Source: an uncultured Eubacteriales bacterium
GTDB taxonomy: Bacteria > Bacillota > Clostridia > Oscillospirales > CAG-272
Length of the DNA stretch: 64,000 bases
Assembly (NCBI GenBank): GCA_934467415.1
Contig: CAKSLQ010000002.1
Span: 62,001-126,000 of the forward strand
Direction of reading: 5' to 3'
The translations under genes were made by a program, and so were the position numbers. A model generated the notes under the pieces. That model was not told the origin of the DNA. It ran no database searches and saw nothing but the letters and a program-made list of their open reading frames with translations. Position 1 is the stretch's first letter; each line of letters begins with the position of its first letter. Of this stretch, positions 54,388 through 63,872 are shown piece by piece.

Positions 54388-54756
54388 TTAAAGTACTTCG
54401 GGTGCAAGCGAGAGGATCTTCAGGAAGTCCTTCTCGCGAAGCTCTCTTGCGACAGGCCCGAAAATACGGGTACCCTTCGGGGTATTGTCGTCCTTGATGA
54501 TAACGGCTGCGTTCTCGTCAAACTTGATGTAGGAGCCGTCCGCACGGCGGAGACCCTTTACGCTTCTGACAACGACTGCCTTAACGACTTCGCCTTTTTT
54601 AACAACACCGCCCGGCGCTGCCTTCTTGACGGCGCAGACCACGATGTCGCCGATGTTGGCGTATCTGCGGCCCGTGCCGCCGAGTACGCGAATGCACATC
54701 AGTTCCTTCGCACCGGTGTTGTCGGCAACTTTCATTAATGTTTGTTGCTGAATCAC
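54388..54756 (-). CDS. rplN: 50S ribosomal protein L14
   Basis: A 122-residue protein at the subunit interface. It opens [20 protein letters not shown], and [20 protein letters not shown] is near the end. A 57-base gap lies upstream towards rpsQ. Confidence 0.98.
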   Translation of the reverse strand: MIQQQTLMKVADNTGAKELMCIRVLGGTGRRYANIGDIVVCAVKKAAPGGVVKKGEVVKAVVVRSVKGLRRADGSYIKFDENAAVIIKDDNTPKGTRIFGPVARELREKDFLKILSLAPEVL

Positions 54757-54813
54757 TTAACGTATCCTCCTTTTTCAGCAAGTTCTTTGACCTGCCTACT
54801 GAATTTCCGGCTA

Positions 54814-55074
54814 TTATTTAGCCTTCTCAATGATAGATACAAGTCTCCATCTCTTGGTTGCGGAAAGAGGTCTTGTTTCCATAACGGCGACCTTATCACC
54901 GACGCCGCACTCGTTCTTCTCGTCGTGAACATGAAGCTTCTTCGTGGTCTTGACGATCTTGCCGTACTTGGGATGCTTGATGTTATCTTCGATAGCGACG
55001 ACAACGGTCTTGTCCATCTTATCGCTGACAACCTTACCCACTCTTGTCTTTCTAAGGTTTCTTTCCATCTTCAT
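54814..55074 (-). CDS. rpsQ: 30S ribosomal protein S17
   Basis: An 86-residue protein. [20 protein letters not shown] and [20 protein letters not shown] are the S17 hallmarks. It lies seven bases behind rpmC. Confidence 0.98.
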   Translation of the reverse strand: MKMERNLRKTRVGKVVSDKMDKTVVVAIEDNIKHPKYGKIVKTTKKLHVHDEKNECGVGDKVAVMETRPLSATKRWRLVSIIEKAK

Positions 55075-55081
55075 TCACCCC

Positions 55082-55270
55082 TTATGCATTCTTCTCTTGA
55101 AGAACGGTCATTACGCGCGCGATGTCCTTCTTCACATCCGAGATCTTGTGCGGATTGTCAAGCTGGTTGATCGCATGCTGGAAACGGAGATTAAAAAGCT
55201 CGCTCTTCAGCTCTTTGAGCTTTGCCTGGAGCTGGTCGGCAGTCATGTCTCTGAGTTCTGTAACCTTCAT
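55082..55270 (-). CDS. rpmC: 50S ribosomal protein L29
   Basis: A 62-residue two-helix protein by the exit tunnel, a docking site for trigger factor and the signal recognition particle. ELKSELFNLRFQHAINQLDN is the conserved stretch. Three bases separate it from rplP. Confidence 0.98.
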   Translation of the reverse strand: MKVTELRDMTADQLQAKLKELKSELFNLRFQHAINQLDNPHKISDVKKDIARVMTVLQEKNA

Positions 55271-55273
55271 GGC

Positions 55274-55705
55274 TTATTCCTCCCCAACTTCTTCTGTAGT
55301 TTCCTTCTTCATGAACTTGCACTTGATCGGAAGCTTGTGACCTGCAAGACGCATTGCCTCGCGGGCGATATCCTCAGTTACACCGTCCATCTCGAAGAGG
55401 ACTCTGCCCGGCTTAACGACCGCGACCCAGTACTCGGGCGAGCCCTTACCGGAACCCATTCGGGTCTCGGCCGGCTTCTCGGTGATCGGCTTGTCGGGGA
55501 AAATCTTGATCCAGACCTGACCGCCGCGGCGGATGTAACGCGTCATCGCGATACGGGCAGCCTCGATCTGGTTGCTGGTGATCCATGCGGGTTCGGTGGC
55601 AACGAGACCGTAAGAACCATTCGTGATGGTGTTACCGCGCATTGCCTTGCCGGTAAGTCTGCCGCGGTGAACGCGACGGTACTTAACTCTCTTCGGCATC
55701 AACAT
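55274..55705 (-). CDS. rplP: 50S ribosomal protein L16
   Basis: A 143-residue protein shaping the A site. It opens [40 protein letters not shown] is the conserved loop. It shares one base with rpsC. Confidence 0.98.
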   Translation of the reverse strand: MLMPKRVKYRRVHRGRLTGKAMRGNTITNGSYGLVATEPAWITSNQIEAARIAMTRYIRRGGQVWIKIFPDKPITEKPAETRMGSGKGSPEYWVAVVKPGRVLFEMDGVTEDIAREAMRLAGHKLPIKCKFMKKETTEEVGEE

Positions 55706-56505
55706 TATCGGTTGCCCCCTTCCGTCTTATTTCCGTTCGGATTCGGATTTCTTCTGCCGTCGCGCGGACGGTTGTCGCGTCTGTCTCCGCCTCTGTTATC
55801 GCGTCTGTCGCGATTGTCGCGGCGGGGCGGACGTCTGTCGTCACGCGCCTGTGCCTGACGGTTGACCTCGGAGAGCACCTCGCCGCGGTAGATCCAGACC
55901 TTGATGCCGATCTTGCCGTAGGTGGTGTTTGCTTCCCAGAAACCGTACTCGATGTCCGCACGCAGCGTCTGCAGCGGAATGGTACCCTCGTGGTAGTGCT
56001 CAACGCGCGCGATTTCCGCGCCGCCGAGACGACCGCTGCAGGTGACCTTGATACCCTTTGCGCCGAGACGCATCGTTCTGCCGATGGCCTGCTTCATAGC
56101 ACGGCGGAAGGAGGTTCTCTTCTCAAGCTGGAGCGCGATGCTTTCCGCAACGAGCTGTGCATTGAGATCGGGGCTCTTGACCTCGACAACGTTGACAACG
56201 ACGTTTTCAGCCGGCATTTCGAGAACGCCTGCGATGTCGAGCTTCAGCTTGTCGATTTCCGCGCCGCCGCGGCCGATGACAACGCCCGGCTTTGCGCAGT
56301 GGATGAAGACCTTCACGCGGTTGGCGTCGCGCTCGATCTCGATCTTCGGCACGCCTGCGCCCTGAAGCTTCTCCTTCAGATACTTTCTCAGCTTATAGTC
56401 GGATACGAGCGTGTCGCCGAAGACTTCGTCCTTCGCGAACCATCTCGAATCCCAGTTTTTGATTACGCCCACACGGAGACCGTGGGGATTCACTTTCTGA
56501 CCCAT
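55705..56505 (-). CDS. rpsC: 30S ribosomal protein S3 with a long disordered tail
   Basis: A 266-residue protein at the mRNA entry. The KH domain (about residues 38-107) and C-terminal S3 domain ([20 protein letters not shown]) are standard. After residue 213 comes a tail of about 50 residues made of Arg, Asp, Asn and Gly ([20 protein letters not shown]), longer than in most S3 proteins and probably unstructured. Confidence 0.97.
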   Translation of the reverse strand: MGQKVNPHGLRVGVIKNWDSRWFAKDEVFGDTLVSDYKLRKYLKEKLQGAGVPKIEIERDANRVKVFIHCAKPGVVIGRGGAEIDKLKLDIAGVLEMPAENVVVNVVEVKSPDLNAQLVAESIALQLEKRTSFRRAMKQAIGRTMRLGAKGIKVTCSGRLGGAEIARVEHYHEGTIPLQTLRADIEYGFWEANTTYGKIGIKVWIYRGEVLSEVNRQAQARDDRRPPRRDNRDRRDNRGGDRRDNRPRDGRRNPNPNGNKTEGGNR

Positions 56506-56527
56506 CTGTTCGTTAACCTCCTTTTAC

Positions 56528-56863
56528 TCAAACTCTTTCCTTGACGGTAATGGTAACATGGCTCGTTCTCTTCAGGATTCTGAACGCTCTGCCCTGTGCT
56601 CTCGGCATAATCCGCTTGAGGATCGGACCGGGGCATACGAAGCATTCGGAAACATAGAGCTTGGATGCGTCCATGTTGAAATTGTTTTCTGCATTTGCGA
56701 CTGCACTTCTCAGCAGCTTGGTGAGATACTCGGATGCACTCTTGGGGGTATTCTTCAGAATAGCCATTGCCTGTGCAACATCTTTGCCTCTGATGAGGTC
56801 AAGCACGATCTTCACCTTTCTGGGAGAAATTCTCGCATATTTAAGATGCGCTTTTGCTTCCAT
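56528..56863 (-). CDS. rplV: 50S ribosomal protein L22
   Basis: A 111-residue protein whose loop lines the exit tunnel. [20 protein letters not shown] and the C-terminal loop [20 protein letters not shown] are conserved. Changes in this loop are known to affect macrolide binding; nothing unusual is seen. Confidence 0.98.
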   Translation of the reverse strand: MEAKAHLKYARISPRKVKIVLDLIRGKDVAQAMAILKNTPKSASEYLTKLLRSAVANAENNFNMDASKLYVSECFVCPGPILKRIMPRAQGRAFRILKRTSHVTITVKERV

Positions 56864-56909
56864 TTAAGGCTTTGCCTCCCTTCGCTTTTATGCGATCTGA
56901 AATTTTTGA

Positions 56910-57191
56910 TTATTTGCCGTTGTTCGAGGTCTTAGAACCTGCGTGACCCTTAAAAGTTCTGGTAGGTGCGAACTCGCCCAGCTTGCGTCCGACCATATCC
57001 TCGGTAACATATACCGGAATATGCTTTCTGCCGTCGTGTACAGCAATCGTATGGCCGACAAACTCAGGGAAGATCGTAGACGCACGCGACCAGGTTTTGA
57101 GAACCTTCTTTTCGCCCTTTTCGTTCATAGCAACAACTCTGTTGTAGAGCTTTTCTTCAACATAGGGCGCCTTTTTAAGACTTCTGCTCAT
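56910..57191 (-). CDS. rpsS: 30S ribosomal protein S19
   Basis: A 93-residue protein of the 30S head. It opens [40 protein letters not shown] is the conserved core. It lies 32 bases behind rplB. Confidence 0.98.
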   Translation of the reverse strand: MSRSLKKAPYVEEKLYNRVVAMNEKGEKKVLKTWSRASTIFPEFVGHTIAVHDGRKHIPVYVTEDMVGRKLGEFAPTRTFKGHAGSKTSNNGK

Positions 57192-57223
57192 TTACTGTGC
57201 CTCTCTTTCTGCGTTATTCGCCA

Positions 57224-58054
57224 TTACTTGCTGTTTCTGCGCTTAACGATGAACTTGTTCGTTCTCGCCTTCGTGTTTCTCGTCTTATAACCCAGAGCAG
57301 GCTTGCCCCACGGGGTTACAGGACCGGGACGACCGATCGGCGCACGGCCTTCACCACCGCCGTGCGGGTGGTCGCAGGGGTTCATGACCGAGCCGCGGAC
57401 GGTAGGACGGATGCCTCTGTGGCGGGTCTTACCTGCCTTACCGACCTTCACGGTGTCGTGCTCAATGTTGCCGACCTGACCGATCGTTGCCTTGCAGTCG
57501 AGGCGGATGATGCGAACCTCGCCCGAGGGAAGTCTGACCTGCGCAACGCCGTCTTCCTTCGCCATGAGCTGTGCAGCACAGCCTGCGCTGCGGACGAGCT
57601 GACCGCCCTTGCCGGGGTAAAGCTCGATGTTGTAGATAAAAGTACCGACCGGGATGTTGGCCACGGGAAGCGTGTTGCCCGGCTTGATGTCCGCGTCGGC
57701 TGCCGAATAAACGACGTCGCCGTCGGTCAGACCTACGGGAGCCACAACGTAGCTCTTCGTGCCATCCTCATACTCGAGAAGCGCGATGTAAGCGGTTCTG
57801 TTCGGGTCATACTCAACGCCGATGACCTTTGCAGCACCTTCCGTCTGACGCTTGAAGTCGATGATTCTGTACTTCTGCTTGTTTCCGCCGCCCTTGTGAC
57901 GAACCGTGATTCTGCCGTAGCTGTTACGGCCGGAGTTCTTCTTCTTGATGACGACCAGGCTCTTCTCGGGGGTGAACTTCGTCAGCTCCTCGAAGGTCGG
58001 CACCGTCATACCGCGGCGGCCGTTCGTTGTCGGCTTATACTTAATAGTAGGCAT
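57224..58054 (-). CDS. rplB: 50S ribosomal protein L2
   Basis: A 276-residue protein needed for peptidyl transferase activity and subunit joining. The C-terminal signature [20 protein letters not shown] and the early [20 protein letters not shown] are complete. Confidence 0.98.
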   Translation of the reverse strand: MPTIKYKPTTNGRRGMTVPTFEELTKFTPEKSLVVIKKKNSGRNSYGRITVRHKGGGNKQKYRIIDFKRQTEGAAKVIGVEYDPNRTAYIALLEYEDGTKSYVVAPVGLTDGDVVYSAADADIKPGNTLPVANIPVGTFIYNIELYPGKGGQLVRSAGCAAQLMAKEDGVAQVRLPSGEVRIIRLDCKATIGQVGNIEHDTVKVGKAGKTRHRGIRPTVRGSVMNPCDHPHGGGEGRAPIGRPGPVTPWGKPALGYKTRNTKARTNKFIVKRRNSK

Positions 58055-58074
58055 TCTGATCTATCCTCCTATTC

Positions 58075-58368
58075 TCAGTTCATGCTGTCGAAGAACGCGA
58101 TGGTCTTCGACGAAGGCTTCAGCGAAACGATAGCCTTTTTCCATTCGCCCGAGTAACCTGCGTGAACGCCGAGTCTCTTGGGCTTCTTCTTCATGCTGAT
58201 CGTGTTTACGCTTGCGACCTCAACGCCGAACATCTCCTCGATCGCTGCTGCAATCTCGGGCTTCGTCGCGTCGGGCTGTACCTTGAATACATAACGCTTG
58301 TCGGCAAGCATATCCATGCTTCTCTCAGTGATGATAGGCTTAATGATAATGTCCTGTGAAAGTTTCAT
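58075..58368 (-). CDS. rplW: 50S ribosomal protein L23
   Basis: A 97-residue protein beside the exit tunnel. DIIIKPIITERSMDMLADKR is the family front and VNTISMKKKPKRLGVHAGYS the conserved loop. It shares one base with rplD. Confidence 0.98.
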   Translation of the reverse strand: MKLSQDIIIKPIITERSMDMLADKRYVFKVQPDATKPEIAAAIEEMFGVEVASVNTISMKKKPKRLGVHAGYSGEWKKAIVSLKPSSKTIAFFDSMN

Positions 58369-58991
58369 TATGCATATACCTCCTCAATCTTCTTAACAGC
58401 AGCCTCTGCTACGACGAGCGTATCGCAGTTCAGGATGTCGAAAACATTGATGGAGTTGTAAACCGTGGTGTTGACACCCTCAATGTTGTCGCAGCTCTTG
58501 ACGACCTTTGCATCGACCTCGGGGAGGACGATGAGGGCCTTCTTGTCGGCGCCGATCGCGTTCAGCATACCGACCATCGCCTTCGTCTTGAAAGCGTCGG
58601 CCGCGATGTTGTTCACAACGATCATCTTGCCGTCTGCGACCTTGGAGGACAGTGCGCTGAACAGTGCTGTTCTTTTGGTCTTCTTCGTAATGGTGATTCT
58701 GTAGCTGCGGGGCTTCGGGCCGAGTGCTACACCGCCGTGCGTCCACTGCGGCGAACGCGTGGAACCCTGGCGTGCTCTGCCGGTGCCCTTCTGCTTCCAG
58801 GGCTTCTTGCCGCCGCCGCTGACCTCGGTGCGGGTGAGCGTGGACTGCGTGCCCTGTCTCTGGTTTGCCAGATAAGCCTTTACAGCGGTATGGAGGACAG
58901 CGCCGTTTACTTCCGCGCCGAACACTTTATCGCTGAGCGTGAGCGTGCTCACTTCCTTACCGGACATATCAACAACTTTAATCGTAGGCAT
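58368..58991 (-). CDS. rplD: 50S ribosomal protein L4
   Basis: A 207-residue protein with a long tunnel loop. KKPWKQKGTGRARQGSTRSP is the conserved basic loop. L4 represses the S10 operon in E. coli by acting on its leader; whether that happens here is unknown. Confidence 0.98.
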   Translation of the reverse strand: MPTIKVVDMSGKEVSTLTLSDKVFGAEVNGAVLHTAVKAYLANQRQGTQSTLTRTEVSGGGKKPWKQKGTGRARQGSTRSPQWTHGGVALGPKPRSYRITITKKTKRTALFSALSSKVADGKMIVVNNIAADAFKTKAMVGMLNAIGADKKALIVLPEVDAKVVKSCDNIEGVNTTVYNSINVFDILNCDTLVVAEAAVKKIEEVYA

Positions 58992-59009
58992 TGTGTTTTC
59001 CTCCTTCCG

Positions 59010-59642
59010 TTATGCTTTTACCGAATTGCGGATGAAGACGATACCGCCCTTGGCACCGGGAACGGCGCCCTTCACGGCGATGATGTTCTTCTCTGCGTCG
59101 ATTTTGACAACAGCAAGGTTGAGGACAGTAACCTTCTCGTTACCGTACTGACCTGCCATCTTCTTGTTCTTGAAGACTCTCGACGGGGACGAGTTTGCAC
59201 CCATCGAACCGACCTGACGGTGGATAGGACCGGTACCGTGCGTCATACGGAGAATGTGGTTGCCCCATCTCTTGACCGCGCCCGAATAACCGTGGCCCTT
59301 CGTTATACCCGTGATGTCGACCTTTTCACCTGCGGTGAAGGTATCGGCTGATACAACGTCGCCGACGTTCATTTCGGAAGCGTTTTCGAGTCTGAACTCC
59401 TTGAGGTGCTTCTTGACCTCGACGCCTGCCTTCTTGAAATGACCGATCTCTGCCTTCGTCATGTGCTTTTCCTTGACTTCTCCGAACGCGAGCTGAACTG
59501 CGTCGTAGCCGTCATTCTCGACCGTCTTCTTCTGTGCCACCGTGCAGGGGCCGGCTTCGATAACGGTCACCGGTACAACGCTTCCGTCTTCAAGGAAGAT
59601 CTGGGTCATACCGAGCTTCTTGCCAATAATGCCTTTTTTCAT
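59010..59642 (-). CDS. rplC: 50S ribosomal protein L3
   Basis: A 210-residue protein starting MKKGIIGKKLGMTQIFLEDG. MTHGTGPIHRQVGSMGANSS is the loop reaching to the peptidyl transferase centre. It follows rpsJ by 77 bases. Confidence 0.98.
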   Translation of the reverse strand: MKKGIIGKKLGMTQIFLEDGSVVPVTVIEAGPCTVAQKKTVENDGYDAVQLAFGEVKEKHMTKAEIGHFKKAGVEVKKHLKEFRLENASEMNVGDVVSADTFTAGEKVDITGITKGHGYSGAVKRWGNHILRMTHGTGPIHRQVGSMGANSSPSRVFKNKKMAGQYGNEKVTVLNLAVVKIDAEKNIIAVKGAVPGAKGGIVFIRNSVKA

Positions 59643-59719
59643 TTTCTCCTCCAGCTATTGGTTGACGTTTTGGATTTTCGGTTGCCCGATTACGCCAACT
59701 TGACCGATTGAGTACTGTT

Positions 59720-60028
59720 TCAGATGATCTCGATCTCGACGCCCGCGGGGAGCTCGGTCGCAGCGATTGCTTCGACGACTGCCTTCGAGGGCTTCATGAT
59801 GTCGATCAGTCTCTTGTGCGTGCGCGTTTCAAACTGCTCACGGCTGTCCTTGTACTTGTGCACCGCGCGAAGGATCGTAACGATTTCCTTCTCCGTGGGC
59901 AGCGGTACGGGACCCGAAACGGTCGCGCCGCTTCTCTTTGCCACGTCCACGATCTTCTCTGCCGCCGTATCGATCAAAGTGTGGTCGTAGCTCTTCAGTC
60001 TGATTCTGATTTTCTCATTGACTGCCAT
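59720..60028 (-). CDS. rpsJ: 30S ribosomal protein S10
   Basis: A 102-residue protein of the 30S head, also known as NusE in transcription antitermination. [20 protein letters not shown] and [20 protein letters not shown] are conserved. AAGGAGG precedes the ATG. It is the first gene of the superoperon, behind a 250-base leader. Confidence 0.98.
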   Translation of the reverse strand: MAVNEKIRIRLKSYDHTLIDTAAEKIVDVAKRSGATVSGPVPLPTEKEIVTILRAVHKYKDSREQFETRTHKRLIDIMKPSKAVVEAIAATELPAGVEIEII

Positions 60029-60275
60029 TGTTTTTGCCTCCTTCTAAATAATTAGTGGGGCGATCCGCTCAACACTGTGCCGTGCGTTTCAAACATTCCC
60101 TTTGTAAACCCGGCACTCACGCGCCGTCTACGGCAGACGGAAAGCGCAAATACCGGCAAGAGAAGCCCGCACCGCACGGTGCAAAGCGTCAATCTTAATT
60201 CGCCCGGTTATCGGACATACTCCACGAAAATTCCCCGCATACTGCGGCAACCTCTCGCTTCATCGCACATCAAGC
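60029..60275 (-). promoter_or_regulatory. Long structured leader of the ribosomal superoperon
   Basis: About 247 bases are transcribed ahead of rpsJ. On the minus strand GCGAGAGGTTGCCGCAGTATG with a CCGCA-GTA-TGCGG hairpin comes first. TTTTCGTGGAGTATGTCCG follows, and later a CCGTCT-GCCGT-AGACGG hairpin and several half-dyads. The length, position and GAGAGGTTGCCG stretch fit an autogenous r-protein leader of the kind described before rpsJ in Clostridia; the ligand protein is not known to me. No ORF is evident inside. Confidence 0.6.
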
Positions 60276-60281
60276 CTTTTC

Positions 60282-60310
60282 ATTATAGCCGAAGACAAAG
60301 AAAAAAGCAA
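60282..60310 (-). promoter_or_regulatory. Promoter of the ribosomal superoperon
   Basis: On the minus strand TTGCTT (60310-60305), 17 bases, perfect TATAAT (60287-60282). It is the only convincing promoter seen for the 32-gene cluster. Confidence 0.85.
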
Positions 60311-60435
60311 GGATTTTACAAAATAAATCGCATTTTGCGCCCAAAAAATTTGCAGAAATTTTGAGCCCGTTTTTGTGCATGTTGACGAAAGCGGGTGCAG
60401 GCTTTCCCGCGGCATACATTTTTTTCGGATAGGTC

Positions 60436-60464
60436 TGTTATTTCGCGGCGCTTTGTGCTAAAAT
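60436..60464 (+). promoter_or_regulatory. Possible promoter of the membrane protein-polA pair
   Basis: TGTTAT (60436-60441), 17 bases, TAAAAT (60459-60464) with an extended TG one base before it. The 170 bases between this and the ribosomal promoter are A/T rich and hold nothing else I can name. Confidence 0.45.
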
Positions 60465-60502
60465 AGGAATTGTCTACAAAACCCCGAAAGAAGGTTCTTC
60501 CG

Positions 60503-61297
60503 ATGAAACGAACTGTCCCGGCGCTGTACTTTTTTGTGACCGTACTGCTTTCCGCCGCGTTTACCGTCCTGCGCACCTGTATGCTGCTCGGCGGCTACGA
60601 CTATGAAAACGGGTTCTACACGAGCCGCGCGCAGCACGCCGTGCTCGGCTATGGCCTGCTGGCTTTCACCGTTCTCTTTTTTGTGTGCGGCTATATATAT
60701 AATAAAAAGGAAGAAAAACGGCTGACCCGCCTGCCGCAGACCGTCGCCACCGACGTGACGGCCTTTCTCGCGGGCGCCGTGCTCGTCGGCTATGTGCTCT
60801 ACAGCTTCACGATGTTTGCGGTGCTTGACCGCATCGTCGTGGCCGATGTTTTTCTCGGTGTCTTCGCCCTGATCGGCGCGTTCTACTACTTCACCGAGAG
60901 GCAGTACCGGGAGAAGCGCGCGGACTTTCGCGCCCTGCTCTGCGCCTCGGTTGCGCTTGCGCTGCTCGTCATGATCTTTGATCTCTACTTCGACGCGACG
61001 GTCTCCTTTGCCGACCACAGCGTCAAGCTCGCCTTTGCCGCCGCCATCTTTTTGGCGCTCACCCTGCTGGCCGAGGCCAACTTCCGGTTGGAACGCCCGG
61101 ACGCGTTCCGCAGATACTTCTGCTATGCGCCGACGGCGATCCTGCTCTCGATGACGCTGGCGATCCCCGACCTCATTGCGGCCGCCGTGCATCACCGGGC
61201 GCTTGTGTCCGACCTGTATTACGACATCCTCATTTTCGCCATCGGGCTGCACCAGGCGGCGCGGCTCGGCACGATGGCATTTGCCAAGGAGAACTGA
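60503..61297 (+). CDS. Multi-pass membrane protein of unknown function
   Basis: A 264-residue protein with about seven hydrophobic helices (first at residues 5-24). The start at 60503 follows AGAAGG. No recognised motif is present; short charged loops (NKKEEKRLTRLPQ, ERQYREKRADFR) separate the helices. It lies three bases before polA, so both are made from one message, but no functional tie to DNA polymerase is known to me. Similar hypothetical membrane proteins occur in gut Clostridia. Confidence 0.75.
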   Translation: MKRTVPALYFFVTVLLSAAFTVLRTCMLLGGYDYENGFYTSRAQHAVLGYGLLAFTVLFFVCGYIYNKKEEKRLTRLPQTVATDVTAFLAGAVLVGYVLYSFTMFAVLDRIVVADVFLGVFALIGAFYYFTERQYREKRADFRALLCASVALALLVMIFDLYFDATVSFADHSVKLAFAAAIFLALTLLAEANFRLERPDAFRRYFCYAPTAILLSMTLAIPDLIAAAVHHRALVSDLYYDILIFAIGLHQAARLGTMAFAKEN

Positions 61298-61300
61298 TCG

Positions 61301-63817
61301 ATGGAAAAGCTGCTTGTCATTGACGGAAACAGCATCATCAACCGCGCTTTTTTCGGCGTGCGGCCGCTCACCACGCGCGAGGGGCTGCACACCAACGCCA
61401 TCTACGGGATGCTGAATATCATCGAAAAGCATCTCGGCGCGCTGGACCCAACCTACGCCGCGGTTGCCTTTGACCTGAAAGCGCCGACCTTCCGGCACAA
61501 GATGTACGCCGACTATAAGGCAGGCCGCCGCCCGACGCCGCCCGAGCTGCTCGAGCAGTTTGCCCCCGCCAAGGAGGTACTGCGCGCCATGGGCTTCACC
61601 GTCGTCGAAAAGGAGGGCTTTGAAGCCGACGACCTCATCGGCACACTGGCAAACGCCGCGGCCGACGCGGGCAAGGCGGCCTACATCCTCACCGGCGACC
61701 GCGACGCGCTTCAGCTGATCCGGGACGACATCACGGTGCTGCTGGCGACGAACACCGAGACGATCCACTTTGACCGTGCGGCGTTCGTCGAACATTACGG
61801 CGTATCGCCCGAGCAGTTTGTGGACGTCAAGGCCATCATGGGCGACAAGTCCGACAACATCCCCGGCGTGGCGGGCATCGGCGAGAAAGGCGCACTCAAG
61901 CTGATTGCCGACTTCGGCAGTCTCGATGAAGTCTACGCCGCGCTGGACGCGACCGACAAGGTGAGCGAAAAGCAGAAGGAAAAGCTGCTGCTCTCCAAGG
62001 AAGACGCGTTCCTCTCGCAGTCGCTCGCGCGCATCGACATCCACGCGCCCTGCGGCGTGACGCTCGAGGACACGCGCCGCGCCGAGGTGGACAAGGCGGC
62101 GCTGTACGATCTGTTTACCAAACTCGAATTCAATGTGTTTTTAAAGCGCATGGGGCTGACCGACGCGGTCAAGCTGAAGAATGCCGACGCGCTCGAAACT
62201 GTCGCGCTCGAACCCGCGGCGCTCTGCGGCGTGCTTGCCGACAAGCGCTTTGCCTTTGCCCCCTGCGGCGACGAATTTTGCTTTGCCGACGGCGAAAAGC
62301 TCTACCGCACGCTGCCCGACTACGCCGCGCTGCGCCCGCTGCTCACCTCGCCGCACCTGATTTGCTATGATCTGAAGGCGCTCTGCGCCGAAACCGCGCC
62401 GCACGGCTATCTGCCGAGCGAGAACGCCTACGACGTGATGCTCGCCGCCTACGCCATCAACGCGGGCGAAGGCTCGTTTGCGCTCGATCGGCTGGCCGCC
62501 GCCTACGCAGGCGAAGCGCTTGACGCGGACGCGCCCGCCGCGCCGGTGATTTACCGCATCTATGAGGCGACCGTGAAAAAGCTGGCGGAAGACAAGCTGG
62601 ACGCGCTGTTCTACGATATGGAGACGCCGCTCTGCCGCGTGCTCTACGAGATGGAAAGCACGGGCTTCAAGATTGACCGCGCGGGGCTTGCCGCCTACGG
62701 CGAACAGCTCACTTCCCTGCAAGAGCAGTTTGAGGAGCGCATCTACACGCTGGCGGGCGGAGAGTTCAACATCAATTCGCCGAAACAGCTTGGCGAGGTG
62801 CTGTTTGAGCGCCTGCAGCTCCCGGCGGCGAAGAAAACCAAGACCGGCTACTCGACCAATGCCGAGGTGCTGGAAAAGCTGCGCCCCTATCACCCGATCA
62901 TCGACGAGGTGCTGGAATACCGCAAGGTGACCAAGCTCATCGGCACCTATGTCGAGGGGTTGCTCAAGGTGGCGGACGCGGACGGACGCATCCACACCAG
63001 CTTCAAGCAGACCGGAACGGCGACGGGGCGACTCTCCTCCGCCGAGCCGAATTTGCAGAACATCCCGATCCGCACCGAGGCGGGACACGAGCTGCGCCGC
63101 TACTTCATCCCGCGCGACCGCGACCATGTGCTGATCGACGCGGACTACTCACAGATTGAGCTGCGCCTGCTTGCGCACATCGCGGGCGATGAAACGATGA
63201 TAAACGCCTTTCTCTCGGGCGAGGACATTCACGCATCGACGGCATCCGCCGTCTTCGGCGTGCCCCTCTCCGAAGTGACGCCCGAGCTGCGCAAGCGCGC
63301 CAAGGCGGTCAACTTCGGCATCGTCTACGGCATCGGCGACTACAGCCTGTCGGTCGATCTCGGCATCACGAAGAAGCAGGCGGGCGAATATATCGCAAAC
63401 TACCTGGCGCGCTTCCACGCCATCGACAGCTATCTGAAGGACACCGTCCGCATGGCGTATGACCACGGCTTTGTCGAGACGATTTTCGGCAGACGGCGCT
63501 ACATCCCCGAGCTGAAAGCCTCCAACAAGATGATGCGCAGCTTCGGTGAGCGCGTCGCGATGAACAGCCCGATTCAGGGCAGCGCCGCCGACATCATCAA
63601 GATCGCCATGGTGAACACGCGCAACGCCCTCGCCGCCGCAAACATCGACGCGCGCCTGATCCTGCAAGTCCACGACGAACTCGTCGTGGAAGCCGCGCGC
63701 ACCTGCGCCGACGAGGCCGCCATGATTCTCCGCCGCGAAATGGAGAACGCCGTAAGCCTCTCCGTCCCCCTGTCCGTCGACCTCACCGTCGGCGATACAT
63801 GGTATGAAAATAAGTGA
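61301..63817 (+). CDS. polA: DNA polymerase I
   Basis: An 838-residue enzyme for repair and removal of RNA primers. The 5' nuclease domain (residues 1-290) has LLVIDGNSIINRAFFGV, FEADDLIGTLA and IMGDKSDNIPGVAGIGEKGA. The middle (about 300-455) has the 3'-5' exonuclease fold, but the first Asp-x-Glu motif is missing, so proofreading is probably lost, as in many Gram-positive PolA. The polymerase domain (about 460-838) has motif A DADYSQIELRLLAHI, motif B RKRAKAVNFGIVYG and motif C LQVHDELVVE. AAGGAG precedes the ATG. Confidence 0.97.
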   Translation: MEKLLVIDGNSIINRAFFGVRPLTTREGLHTNAIYGMLNIIEKHLGALDPTYAAVAFDLKAPTFRHKMYADYKAGRRPTPPELLEQFAPAKEVLRAMGFTVVEKEGFEADDLIGTLANAAADAGKAAYILTGDRDALQLIRDDITVLLATNTETIHFDRAAFVEHYGVSPEQFVDVKAIMGDKSDNIPGVAGIGEKGALKLIADFGSLDEVYAALDATDKVSEKQKEKLLLSKEDAFLSQSLARIDIHAPCGVTLEDTRRAEVDKAALYDLFTKLEFNVFLKRMGLTDAVKLKNADALETVALEPAALCGVLADKRFAFAPCGDEFCFADGEKLYRTLPDYAALRPLLTSPHLICYDLKALCAETAPHGYLPSENAYDVMLAAYAINAGEGSFALDRLAAAYAGEALDADAPAAPVIYRIYEATVKKLAEDKLDALFYDMETPLCRVLYEMESTGFKIDRAGLAAYGEQLTSLQEQFEERIYTLAGGEFNINSPKQLGEVLFERLQLPAAKKTKTGYSTNAEVLEKLRPYHPIIDEVLEYRKVTKLIGTYVEGLLKVADADGRIHTSFKQTGTATGRLSSAEPNLQNIPIRTEAGHELRRYFIPRDRDHVLIDADYSQIELRLLAHIAGDETMINAFLSGEDIHASTASAVFGVPLSEVTPELRKRAKAVNFGIVYGIGDYSLSVDLGITKKQAGEYIANYLARFHAIDSYLKDTVRMAYDHGFVETIFGRRRYIPELKASNKMMRSFGERVAMNSPIQGSAADIIKIAMVNTRNALAAANIDARLILQVHDELVVEAARTCADEAAMILRREMENAVSLSVPLSVDLTVGDTWYENK

Positions 63818-63818
63818 A

Positions 63819-63862
63819 CACCAAAAGAACCGCCACCCTGCCGGGTAGCGGTTCTTTTGGTG
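63819..63862. terminator. Bidirectional terminator after polA
   Basis: Stem CACCAAAAGAACCGC (63819-63833) / GCGGTTCTTTTGGTG (63848-63862) with inner ACCC/GGGT pairs. Rather than a free T run it has the TTTT inside the stem, so strength is uncertain. Confidence 0.7.
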
Positions 63863-63872
63863 GCCTAAAGTG

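Noticed and set aside
60458..62044. A minus-strand open frame of 528 codons
   Set aside because: Antisense of the membrane protein and polA; composition typical of a shadow frame.
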